Of a stretch of 34,988 nt of DNA, positions 1-9,759 are shown piece by piece. Each line of letters starts with the position of its first letter. Position 1 is the stretch's first letter. A program made the position numbers and the translations under genes. The notes below the pieces were generated by a model that was not told the DNA's origin, ran no database searches, and worked only from the letters and a program-made list of their open reading frames with translations. This DNA is from Branchiostoma floridae (taxonomy: Eukaryota; Chordata; Leptocardii; Amphioxiformes; Branchiostomatidae): positions 18,556,380-18,591,367 of the forward strand of contig NC_049979.1 of NCBI RefSeq assembly GCF_000003815.2. Direction: 5' to 3'.

Positions 1-3000
1 TTCTGTGCAGACCAATTCTTCATCAAAATGGCTTATTATTGTTAGCAGAAAATCAGGGAAAAAAATTATCAAACATTACCACACTATAGGCAGTCATCAT
101 AAGGTGCAATAATGTCAAATATACACTAAGCACTGTAGACAATTATCATGTCTTGACAAAAAGTGATAATTTTGGCAATGCTCGACCATACTTGTATTTC
201 TCTTCCTTTCTGTCCAATTGAGTATGATCCAGGCCTCTCTTTTCCATGTGCTTTACAAAATCTCTGTGGGTTCTAAAATCATCTATCAGCAGCTTGAATA
301 TGTGATGCAGAGGATTCAATTTCCACTTTATCACAGGTATCAGAAGCCAGACCATATGTTCCTGGTGAGCTCCAGAGCACGATCTAGTTGCAGGGCACAT
401 TTTCCCCGTCATTATTCACTTTCCTGCCGTCAAGAAGTCTGGAAATAACCCCCGATTATTTGGCTTGAAAAAATACTGAAATGATAGAATTCATAATAAT
501 TTACAACCTAACATTTACCTATAAAAGCGAGGTAAAACAGCATGCCAGTCTTGGGTGAATGTTATTCACACATCATAATTTATTGTCTATAACCTCTTTG
601 ATTTGACCTAACCAGACCTGATGTGACTGAAACTTTCTTGCAACATGGCAAAAATTTAGAATTCCAATAACCATCATTACCTGATGAAAAGTACAAATGT
701 GTTATGGTTTTACCACACCCTTAACGTGCAAGAAAATGTTTTCCCACCATTTCTTTATCTTGCCTTGATCACCTACATCGATATGATGGCTGAGCTTTTG
801 AGGTTTCATCTGTCAGCTCCATTACAACCACAGATTTAGAAACCTTATAAAATAAGTTCAAGTCAATAAACTGATTCACCATGGGTATTTCTGACATTTA
901 AGGAAATTTTGAAATGTCGTTTCAATTAAGCACACTGCCACTACAATCCAGAAAGCCAGTACTACATGCTCTACAGTGCATGTCTTGTTGTAGGCTTGTG
1001 GACTAGTACCAGTTGGGTACTTAAGGACAAAACCTGAACTTATCAGAAGATTGTTTTAGAAAACTAACAGCATGGAAAAACATCAGACAATGGTTTTCAG
1101 ACAGGGCTTGGAAAGGACTCTGCTTTGCCACAATGCCACTTTGCTGTTTCTTCTCTCCACCTTGTGAGCATAAGCTGCACTGCAGTGTCATGACCATGGT
1201 GAAACTTGCTTGTTTTGTGTTATGAAGTTGTTTCCCATCACAATAGTGTTCGTGTAAATTCAAACAATTTTTTCTTCATTCTGAAGACTTGAGCTAAGTT
1301 ACTTATCAGGAAAAATAAAAGTCATGAGAGCACAATAGTTATATTGACATCATATCAAATGTGAACTTCAAGTTCAATTTTAGTGACATGATGGAAAGTA
1401 TATGCACAAAAATCAAAAAGATATTCTGTATAGAAATTTAAAACTCTGATGCCTTGTTTATGACTGATTCTCACTTAGCTCACCATTAAAGAATGAAAAT
1501 ATGCAAAACCACATGTAGATTACAGGCCTTTGTGATATCCTATGAACTTGTGACATGGTCTTCTTTATATGGTCTTTTTCCTATAAACTAGGCTACTATC
1601 AAATATGAAAATGAAAATTTTTCAGTGATGCTCACTTCTTCCTTCTTCATACTTACACACAGTGATAGATATACAGCATCTGCTACCACTCTACTTCCGG
1701 GGCAGGTGAATGACTTCACCTGTATTGCCCCGGGCAATACAAATGCCAGGTAGCTTTTATTCACAATTAGCTGGGTGTTTCCCACTGACTACACACAAAC
1801 TCTACCAGATCTGCAAGTAGGCATGGGGGCACACCTTCATTATACCAGCATGTAATGAAGTCAAATACCGTTGATTTACGCAGTTTAGAGCCAGTGCTAC
1901 TTTGTGACCAAGGTTCTGTCAGGAAGGGAAACGACAGGTGAGCCACTAACAATGTCTTCTTACAGGTCATCAGGTCAGCTAGTTTGTCTGTTGCTAGGAT
2001 GCATTGTCAGATGACTACTCGTGAATACTTAACAAGTTATGATATTCATTACACATTTAACAAATTAAAAGTATCACCAGAGAAAGTACAGATGTTACAG
2101 ATGATACTTGTGACCCTTTAATCCATGACTATGAACAAAATATGTAGATTTACCCTCCTCAACGTCAAACAACAAACAGCATGCCAAGCCCCATGAGTCA
2201 TGGCACAGGGGCAGCTCATCCACTTAACTTTCTGCCTGTTGCCTAATCCCATAACCAATATATATATTTGGTATAAAATCATGCTGCCTTTGCAGAGCAA
2301 AAATTATCGTATGGTATTAGTTATTTCAATGATCTTTTTTAACCTCCTTGGTTATTTCTTGTGAAGCATGTGATACATACCAGTACATGCATACACGTAG
2401 ACCAACATAATCATTGTCAAAATGTCTGTCACGTCACTGGAAGGGCTTTGAGTTTGACAGACTTTCAGTAAATATGACATATTGTTGTGGTCCAATAATG
2501 GCTCTGCATATAATTTAATGCCCTATCAATAAAACAATTGTAATGATGAATCAAACTATCAGATTTTAGCATTGCATACTGTTGTATTTACGGCGATAAA
2601 CTACAGGAGTAAACAGGAGGCAATGCTTCATAAGACAAAGTTGCTTTTGAAATGTTCCTATAAAGTAAGTTTTTGCCCATTTTGTCATGCTTTCCATTAA
2701 CACAAATGGAAAACGTGAAAAAAGATATTCAAATCAAAACAACCTGAATCGCTAGGAAATAAACTACTGTTCACTTTTAGTAAATCTGTTTTCTTTATCT
2801 TAGTCTATTAAAACTGTAATTAACTTCTGTCCAGTTTGAAACAAAAGTGTGGCAAAATCAACTTTTTAATCAGATATTTTCCTATGGCTGCTTCTACAAC
2901 TGATTAAGTAAAAAAACAGTCTTATTTCAGTTGCTATATCATTTGCTGTAACCAGCTACTGTTATTACCCTAGGCTATTCCAAGCAAATAAATTTTCTTT

Positions 3001-3357
3001 CTGACAGTTTGGTAGCACAAAGGGTTAGGCTCAGCCAGTTTACACCTTATGTAAGGATCTAACAACATTGTCTGTTCAAATCTGTTATGCCTGCTATCCT
3101 ACCATAGCTCTGATGGCAGCTTGTTTCCATAGATCATGTTCACTGGATACAAAGTTGAAACTTTCTCCAATGCTTGGTTCCATGCTCTGAACAAAGTGTA
3201 GAGTTATTTTTTTTTTATAATTTGGTATAAATGAGAGGTATTTTGTGTACCTTGTCGACATATGTTCATGACAATAATTGGGATGGCAGACTTGTAATTG
3301 CATTTAGTGTTTGCAAGGGTGGGGGGGGGGGAGGACACAGTTATCTTAATTCTTATT
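1..3357. other. Intergenic or intronic DNA, no gene seen
   Basis: AT-rich sequence with only short, unrecognisable open frames (all under 100 codons) on either strand. No exon-like frame flanked by splice sites encodes a domain I recognise. It contains the compound hairpin listed separately at 1697-1740 and a run of 11 G at 3321-3331. Confidence 0.6.
1697..1740. repeat. Two overlapping, mutually exclusive inverted repeats
   Basis: CCGGGGCAGGTGAA at 1697-1710 can pair with TTCACCTG followed by GCCCCGG at 1715-1733, with TATT as a bulge and a 4-nt loop. The same right arm also begins a second palindrome, GTATTGCCCCGGGCAATAC at 1722-1740, which has 9-bp arms around one C. The middle segment can pair with only one partner at a time. 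No gene is recognised nearby, so no function is proposed. It may be the end of an unrecognised mobile element. Confidence 0.6.
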
Positions 3358-3517
3358 GTAACAGTGGGGTTCAAGTGCTGCCAAACTGACCAATTGCCAA
3401 CAGCTATAGACTTTTGGCGTTGTGGTTTGCATATTGGATTTGTGATCTGGCAGTGCCGGCCCGGGTTTGATCCTGGGTGTTGTTTCTTTCTGTTTCTACT
3501 CCCTTGTTGTCACTGGT
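3358..3517 (+). repeat. tRNA-derived SINE-like repeat, copy 1
   Basis: The stretch beginning GTAACAGTGGGGTTCAAG recurs at 3684 and stays alignable for about 160 bp. Inside it are an A-box-like TGGCGTTGTGG (3415-3425) and a B-box-like GGTTTGATCC (3464-3473), the two-part internal RNA polymerase III promoter of tRNA genes. The anticodon region does not fold as a working tRNA, and about 57 bp of shared sequence precedes the A box. That fits a SINE or a larger repeat carrying a tRNA head better than a real tRNA. Confidence 0.6.
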
Positions 3518-3534
3518 TCCCACACCGACCTGTT

Positions 3535-3615
3535 AGTAACAGGCTAGAACATGCACCACACAGTGAGTAACAGGCTAGTGGATGTGCCACACTGTGAGTA
3601 ACACTGGCTAGTCGC
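3535..3615. repeat. 31-bp minisatellite, about 2.5 copies
   Basis: The phrase AGTAACAGGCTAG begins at 3535 and 3566, and a variant AGTAACACTGGCTAG begins at 3597, a spacing of exactly 31 bp. Between them lie variants of a GTGCCACACTGT-type segment. The array fills part of the spacer between the two SINE-like copies. Confidence 0.75.
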
Positions 3616-3683
3616 AGTAAGTTTACACGGGATATCGAACTCGGAGATTTGAGGACGAATCTTGAAAAGAAAAGGGGACTAGT

Positions 3684-3845
3684 GTAACAGTGGGGTTCAA
3701 GCGCTGCAAAACTGACGACAGCAACAGCTCTGAGCTTTTGGCGTTGTGATTTGCATGTTGGATTTGTGATCTGCCGGCCCGGGTTCGATCCCAGGTGTCC
3801 GCATGTTGTTTCTTTATATTTCTACCCCCTTGTACATGTAGTTTC
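3684..3845 (+). repeat. tRNA-derived SINE-like repeat, copy 2
   Basis: Second copy of the repeat at 3358, starting 326 bp after it in the same orientation. The A-box-like TGGCGTTGTGA is at 3739-3749 and the B-box GGTTCGATCC at 3782-3791, 43 bp apart, the spacing seen in true tRNA promoters. The B box is closer to consensus than in copy 1. After the B box both copies share a T-rich segment (TGTTTCTTT, then TTTCTAC and CCCTTGT) before diverging. Confidence 0.65.
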
Positions 3846-4309
3846 ATTAAGTTATTCCCTATTAAACTTCTCAACAACCCCCTTCTCACAAAGAACCGTA
3901 GGATGAATTGTGAAAGTTGTGTATGCTGCTTCCTTGCACATTCTAAGTGTGTCAGTACAGATCTGTATGACTCTGCAGCTGTATATACACAGCAGAACTT
4001 GCTGAGTCATGGTCGGAGATACAAGTAGTCTTTCTGTAATCTTCAGGGAGGTGAAAGTGGGTCATGCATAAACTTGGTGGTTGTGACTCTCGAATTCAGT
4101 TTCAAACGCATGCACCAAGGCCACGTGTGTTGTGAAGTTGTCATTACACCAACAGACAGCACAGTAGTTCTGAACCTACCTTGTGATATCGAGAAGAGAG
4201 TACAGTTTGAACGACAGCGAGAGTGTCGTCTGCTCAGTGAAAGTTCAAGCGCATTACCCAGCATGCACGCTACTTGGATCAAACCACTAAGCTTCAGGGG
4301 GAGGTGATT

Positions 4310-4990
4310 TTTATGATATAATAAATAAAGACCTTTATTGTAGATTTTTACCAAGTCGATGTAAGAAACAGGTCACAACAAAGACAATATACATATATAA
4401 GTATCATAAATCTAGTCTAACACAGAATTCGGCTTCTTCTTGCTTCTTCGCTTGGTAATGGTGAAAATGCAGTGGGCCGTGTGGGTTTAGCAATAGTCTG
4501 TTTGTCAAAACGCATGAGGAATATCGTTATAACGTTATGAATTTCGACGGTCAATGCTACTCATATGTCTATGGTGAGGGAATTTACTTTCTATTTAGCT
4601 AAATAGAGTATTTCTATCTTTAAAATATATAGTGCAATCAGCAACGACGTGCACTTCATCTTTTACTGTGTTTGAGGTACAAAATTGACAGACTTTATTC
4701 TAGTGGAGTGCCTTCCTGACTTGTGGCGACTGATTTTTAGTTTATCGATAATAGTTCTGTGCCACATGTTTGTAATTTTAAAATTCTGTTCTTCATTGTA
4801 TGTGGACTTAAGTAGTCTGTACGTTCGGAGTTTGTTCGTCGCACTTTCGCCTTTATTATCATTATGAATGTTGGCTAGAAAGTTCTGAAAATAAATATCC
4901 TTGAGGCGCTGGTGGATTGCAGCAATGATGTATAGGATACCTTTGAACCGATTGATTGAAGGGTTTGACAAACAAAAGAGCATTCTTTAA
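4310..4990 (-). pseudogene. Non-LTR retrotransposon 3' end, frameshifted relic
   Basis: Read on the minus strand from 4983, an open frame contains NKLRTYRLLKSTYNEEQNF and later KISRHKSGRHSTR. This is the pattern of the carboxy-terminal region after the reverse transcriptase in many invertebrate LINE-type proteins, where an NKLRTYRLFK-like stretch is followed by an SxH...GR segment. Just after KSV the frame shifts by one base. The next frame, from 4690 downward, reads CQFCTSNTVKDEVHVVADC, a C-x2-C...H-x4-C knuckle of the type that closes such proteins. A stop follows near 4594. Further down the minus strand AATAAAGG (4332-4339) and a short ATTTATT-type tail near 4310-4330 look like the element's 3' end. 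The element is 5'-truncated, as is usual for LINEs; its upstream limit near 4990 is uncertain. It is a dead copy; the clade was not determined. Confidence 0.75.
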
Positions 4991-4999
4991 TACTACGCT

Positions 5000-5760
5000 G
5001 TGCTAAATTCTGAAAAGATGCTGTTGGGGGTTTCTGGTTTAATATACTTTCGACTTTACCTTCTTTGGCTTTGGAATAAACAGCAGATCGAGAACATAAT
5101 TGCTGACAACATGATTTAAGGCCCCTGGACGTACTGACGTCATAAAGATGCTCCATAAGAAACTGGATAGAGGGAGTGTCGCATGTCCTACCTCACATGG
5201 GGCAAAGATCTCGAGGATCCAACAGGAATGTCGTGGTGTACTTGGTCTTGTTGCTCAGACTTGTCTAGCCCAGGTCCATATGGACTTCCACACATTGCTG
5301 AAAGCACACATGACCACCAAGCCTTCGTGATACCCTAGGCTTCTTTTGAGTCATTTATCCTACCCAGTTCGTACAACTCTATTCCGCAATAAAAGACAAT
5401 GGATCCAATGGCCCAATTGTATACTTTCTAATATGAGACACGCTATAGTTTTGATTTATCTGTCGTGTCTAGTTCAATCATACACAAGACGGTGACGATT
5501 GTCGGGCATACATGTATGACGCACGTATCACATTTAGATCTATGATAAAAATAGCCGGCCACTATTATTTTGAGGTGCAACTCCAGTCAGTCCAGCGATC
5601 GGGTGGAGGAGTTGTAGCCTCTACATGTCATGCGTTCCGACCACTGACGTCTTTGGAGTTCATATGGTCATGACCCTAAGATTTAAACGGAGCATATTTA
5701 TTCGCATGTTTATGTAAGCCAACACGTGGAGATTACATCGTGTACGTAACGCGCTCGGCC
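5000..5760. other. No gene seen; CRE-like palindrome present
   Basis: No recognisable coding frame. A perfect TGACGTCA (cAMP-response-element palindrome) is at 5135-5142, close to the upstream end of the LINE relic. CpG dinucleotides look more frequent from here to about 10.8 kb than in the flanking AT-rich DNA, judged by eye. Confidence 0.4.
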
Positions 5761-5762
5761 TT

Positions 5763-5823
5763 CACTATATATTGTTTGCTGCTAGTAACAGGGAGGAGCG
5801 TTGAATCTGCAGCCACGGTAAGC
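5763..5823 (+). promoter_or_regulatory. Candidate promoter with short non-coding exon
   Basis: A TATA-like CACTATATATTG (about 5763-5774) lies in CpG-containing sequence. About 45 bp downstream is a strong splice-donor match, CACG followed by GTAAGC (intron starting at 5818). The ERR start codon sits just behind a splice acceptor 13.9 kb downstream, so that gene needs at least one upstream non-coding exon; this is one candidate. There is no transcript evidence, and TATA-like and donor-like strings occur by chance, so confidence is low. Confidence 0.2.
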
Positions 5824-7319
5824 TTGGTACTCTTTATCTAACCCTGTTGCACCCTGCGTCTGCATCTCAGTTTTTTTTTTATAATGATAATCTTATAAAC
5901 AGTTGCTTTTTTTTGCATCGGCGTTGCCACAATATGTGTACGTTTGTAATTTTACTTATTTTGTAGTCCATTTAGTTTATAACACTTTTGGACTTTTCGA
6001 CATCATTTGAAATTTGACGCACAAATGACTTGCCCTACTACGAATTCAATCCATTGCAGTGCATTGAACCTAGCGCTGCGTAAAATCTACACTACGATGT
6101 CTATATATGTCTACAGATATTTGTACCCTCAAGGCAAACTCCCATTGAAGACAAAATTTATTTGTATGGTTACCATCACTTATTGCTATGAGTAGGCCGC
6201 ATACCGGCAGTGTGCTCAGGGTGAGCTGTCAGTAGCATGTATTTTTCGTTGGACTGAGAGCACCAACAGCGTAACTAACACTTAAATTTAGAGGGACCGT
6301 GCACAGAGCAGGCTGTAACAGGCGCCACGGATGTCCCTCCAGACATGCCGGGGTCCACAGGTCCAAAGCATATGTCGTATTTTGTCTCTAGTTGCAATTC
6401 AGAAAACGCAACCGAACGCGATTCAGCGACTTCATCGAGTATTTCAAACTCGTGTAGCATAATCCGATCTCCCTCTTTACCCCAGTGTTGTCTTGATTTG
6501 CCGATGGCACTTTGGTAGGCGAGCGGATGTAAGGGCTATTGGAACTTTCCTGGTAAAGTGTCGTGCGTGACAATGTTTCCTGTCCAATATGAATGACTTG
6601 CAGTTACAGTTACCACGATTCAGCTCGTTCAACTGTTAAGGTTGCACATGTGTTTGTAAAGATACGAAAACCTGAATGTAAGTTAATCACATCCATCTGT
6701 GTTTATATCTGTCTGACATCGACTGTCGTCATAGATGTTGCCTTATCACCGATTTACGTCATTCTTGTAACCACGTGCTCGGTCCTATCTTCGGCTCAAT
6801 TGGGTTATTTTGAGACACGGCTGGCTTGCCCCGTCGTCATTTTGCACACCACTCCCACCACAACAAGGCCACTTTCACCCCTTGGACGACTTTCACAACT
6901 CTGGTAGTGTGGTGAGTATGGCTTTCCCTTAGGCAAAATGTGGTGATCTGGATCATTATACTGTTTTACTGTGTACTTTGTACAATGTAGTTGGTAGCAT
7001 AGTTATATCTTCTTGTCGCTGAGACAGTCTTTTGGTCAGAAGCCAAAGCCGTGGTGAGACCAAGGATTAACTCCATTCCCCGGATCGGGAAAGGTAGATA
7101 GAAACAAACTTAATGTTGGAACTGCGCATGCGTGTGATCAGGGACATCCTATCCACTCCTTGTTTTAAATCCTGATTAATCTTTACACCATATTTTGTTG
7201 GCAGCAATTGGGAAAATCTAAGGGCACGTTACAACATTTCCTTTTGGTCTATCGGTCGCCCCTATAAGCCATGACATCATTAAAGTGGAGGGGATTTTCC
7301 ATTCACTTTTATCTGCCCA
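5824..7319. other. No gene seen
   Basis: Mixed composition with T runs near 5870-5915 and several short frames on both strands. The longest, about 100 codons at 6593-6907, matches no family I know and has no splice context. No RNA gene or further repeat was recognised. Confidence 0.45.
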
Positions 7320-7444
7320 TACTCTCCAAGCAGAGGTTGAGTCGCGGAGATACAGTAGTAGTCGGAAAAATTACAAGAGGAGCGCCGGTGTAATTTTTCC
7401 GACTACTAATATATCTCCGCGACTCAACCCCTGCTTGGAGAGTA
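7320..7444. mobile_element. Foldback MITE, copy A
   Basis: A 125-bp near-perfect palindrome. The left arm 7322-7375 (starting CTCTCCAAGCAGAGGTTGAG) pairs with the right arm 7389-7442 at 51 of 54 positions around a 13-nt loop. TA flanks both ends (7320-7321 and 7443-7444), consistent with a TA target-site duplication as made by Tc1/mariner-type transposases. It has no coding capacity. A second copy at 23788-23909, also flanked by TA, shows that it is a dispersed non-autonomous element. The assignment to a superfamily rests only on the TA flanks. Confidence 0.9.
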
Positions 7445-9456
7445 GCTGCGCAGAGGAGTTACCAAAGTTCAGAAGAGTCACGTGATCTTAGCAGCAAGCG
7501 TCCTATGCCTACTCGGGTTTGCACCTTTTCATATGATGTGTACACGGTTATACATAAGGGCTTCTTCTCGGTCGAAGCTAAACAATTAGATCTGCAACTC
7601 AATCCCATAGCATCGTATCATGTATCGTTTGTGTAAAAATGTTTCACAAAAATCACCTGTTCTATCCTGTCATCTTTTTCCTACCAGTACAAAAATTACG
7701 CATGACCGTCCAGTTAGTTGCCTTGGGTAAATAACTGATCACTTGAAACGAAGTGGCAACGATCGGAATAACGCATATGGCCGTGATCATTACACTATGC
7801 TGGGGATCGATTTTTTGTCTTGCTAACTAGCATCCACACCAGCGCGTGTGACAAAGGATCTTGGTTTACGAATGGGCATTGGATTTCAAGCTTACTTTGT
7901 CCTAAGCATTGTCACAAATGAGAGGAACGCTGCGATAATGACTCGGACACCAAGAAAACAAAATTACAGATACGTTGGGGAAAGTGTCGGTAGATGGTAG
8001 TGCTGTCAAACTTCGAGTGCGTGAGTGCATGGCGTTCGCCGATGGATATTGCACATTTTTGCAACCGAGATACGGCTCCCTGGAAAGCTCTCCCCAGCTG
8101 AGGCCGCCTATGCAGCGGAAGTCCCTCTTGTTTCTCGGGAGGCCTCGATCGGCGCTCGCATCAGCTGCACAGTTCCTTCACTGATTGTGTCTTTACACGC
8201 GATTCTTCCCGAGACACAGGGCAGCATACTACACAGCGGTACCTGGGGGACGGCTTAGCTGCTGCTAGTACCAACCGGGGAAGGAGGAGCACCATTACAT
8301 CACGGACGCTTTTAGTATTCATTTGTGATCTTGTGACTGGGCTTTAGTTCAACTGGAGCGTGTGATGCGTACAGCAAGGTGACAAGTCACGATTGTTTTA
8401 TTGCTTTATGAACTCAGGCTACTCTATAAGGGTACCACAGGGGCCTAAATTAGTGAAATGTTTTGGATTTCCGGGTCAAACGGCTACCACCTGATTAGGC
8501 CGTTCGTTATTGAACTGCTCGTTCTTATAACGCTGCTCTCCTGCCCACCTCCCAGCTCTCATCAGTAATCGTTGTGATCGCCACTGGGTATTCCAGTCGT
8601 CCATGATCCGTGTACTCTCAGATTAGCCTTGGACTATTCGTTTTCGGGCAGCTCTTGGGCTGTTCCATCTTGTAACATTAACATGACGATTTTTCATGGG
8701 ATTGTGGCTGCGTTGGGAGCTGTGGCACATGTTAATAAGTAAATAAATACGGGTGGTTTCTGTTCAGCTGATTTTGACTTTCATAAATATCAAACTGCTT
8801 GAATACTAACTCATGTAACGTTACGAAGGTAGATGCTGGACACCCCTCAGGGCGACAATTAGGACCATTTGTACTCTTCCAGGATGACAAATTTATAGTT
8901 TGTAGTATTCCCTTTATAGATAGACTTCGGTCTATGCAGTTGCCACGTCCTGCATGGAGTACGTGACCAAACAAATGTGAAATATGTGTAATTTGTATGC
9001 AGGCCCGGTTTAACTCTTGGTCAAGGGTCTCGCTTGACCTGTGGCCATGACCCTTCCTGCCATTTCCTCGACATTTGCATCATGTTATCGGATGAAGTAT
9101 CGGGAAGCTCCTCTGCCATAATTTACCCTCAAGTGTCTGTTATGATATTGGTAGTATCTACGCGCGTAGGTGTAACGTTACTGGTCGGGGTGCTTACACA
9201 ACTGGCACAAGCCACAACCGTTGGACCGTTTCACTGTAACGTTACGGTCACCGGTATTAAAGGTATTAAACCTCTGTTTGCAGTATGAGAAGCTACCCAT
9301 TGAGTTGCCACAGTTGACAAGAGCAAAGACGTTTTTGGGTAGCATTGACCTGTCTCCACTTGCATCATTATTTACATTGCCCATGCCTGCTTCTCATTAT
9401 GCAAGTTTACCTTGTCCGGTTCGTTCTTGCGGGCGTACGCGTGAGTAGGCGTGTTC
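7445..9456. other. CpG-containing non-coding DNA with a repeated 10-bp palindrome
   Basis: No exon or RNA gene recognised. Open frames at 7975-8258 and 9034-9448 overlap one another in different frames and encode nothing familiar. The perfect palindrome GTAACGTTAC occurs three times: 8815-8824, 9172-9181 and 9236-9245. Confidence 0.45.
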
Positions 9457-9558
9457 ATTGGTCAATATTTGGTGACGTCGGTAATTGTTCGATGGAACAA
9501 AGGTCCGTGTGGAACGCTGACCAATCGGGTGGCGAGAATCGGCCTGATTACAGCCAAT
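9457..9558. promoter_or_regulatory. CCAAT-box cluster with CRE-like site, candidate promoter
   Basis: Three CCAAT boxes, the core bound by NF-Y, fall within 102 bp: ATTGG (reverse orientation) at 9457-9461, CCAAT at 9521-9525 in GACCAATCGG, and CCAAT at 9554-9558 in AGCCAATCAG. The last is an especially good NF-Y match. A TGACGTC half-palindrome (CRE-like) lies between them at 9473-9479. The surrounding 300 bp is CpG-containing. Clustered CCAAT boxes with a CRE are typical of TATA-less promoters. It lies about 10 kb upstream of the ERR start codon on the same molecule and could serve that gene or an unannotated transcript on either strand. Neither a start site nor a first exon can be shown from sequence. 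Confidence 0.35.
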
Positions 9559-9759
9559 CAGAACACGTTTCTATGCAAACTTCTCGATTGCCTCTTGTTT
9601 GTCCAAAGTTCAGTCGGAAACACAGAGTGCACGAACTCTGACACCAGCTGCACACGCTGCGCGTGTGTGATCATCCTGCTTGTGCTTCCATACGTACTAG
9701 TACCTCTGCACAGAACCTGCATCGCTTTCCAGGACGGTACATGAGTTCCAGGTTAGTCG

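Noticed and set aside
3739-3791. A functional tRNA gene
   Set aside because: A and B boxes are present, but no proper cloverleaf or acceptor stem is visible, and the unit is repeated with extra leader sequence, as in a SINE.
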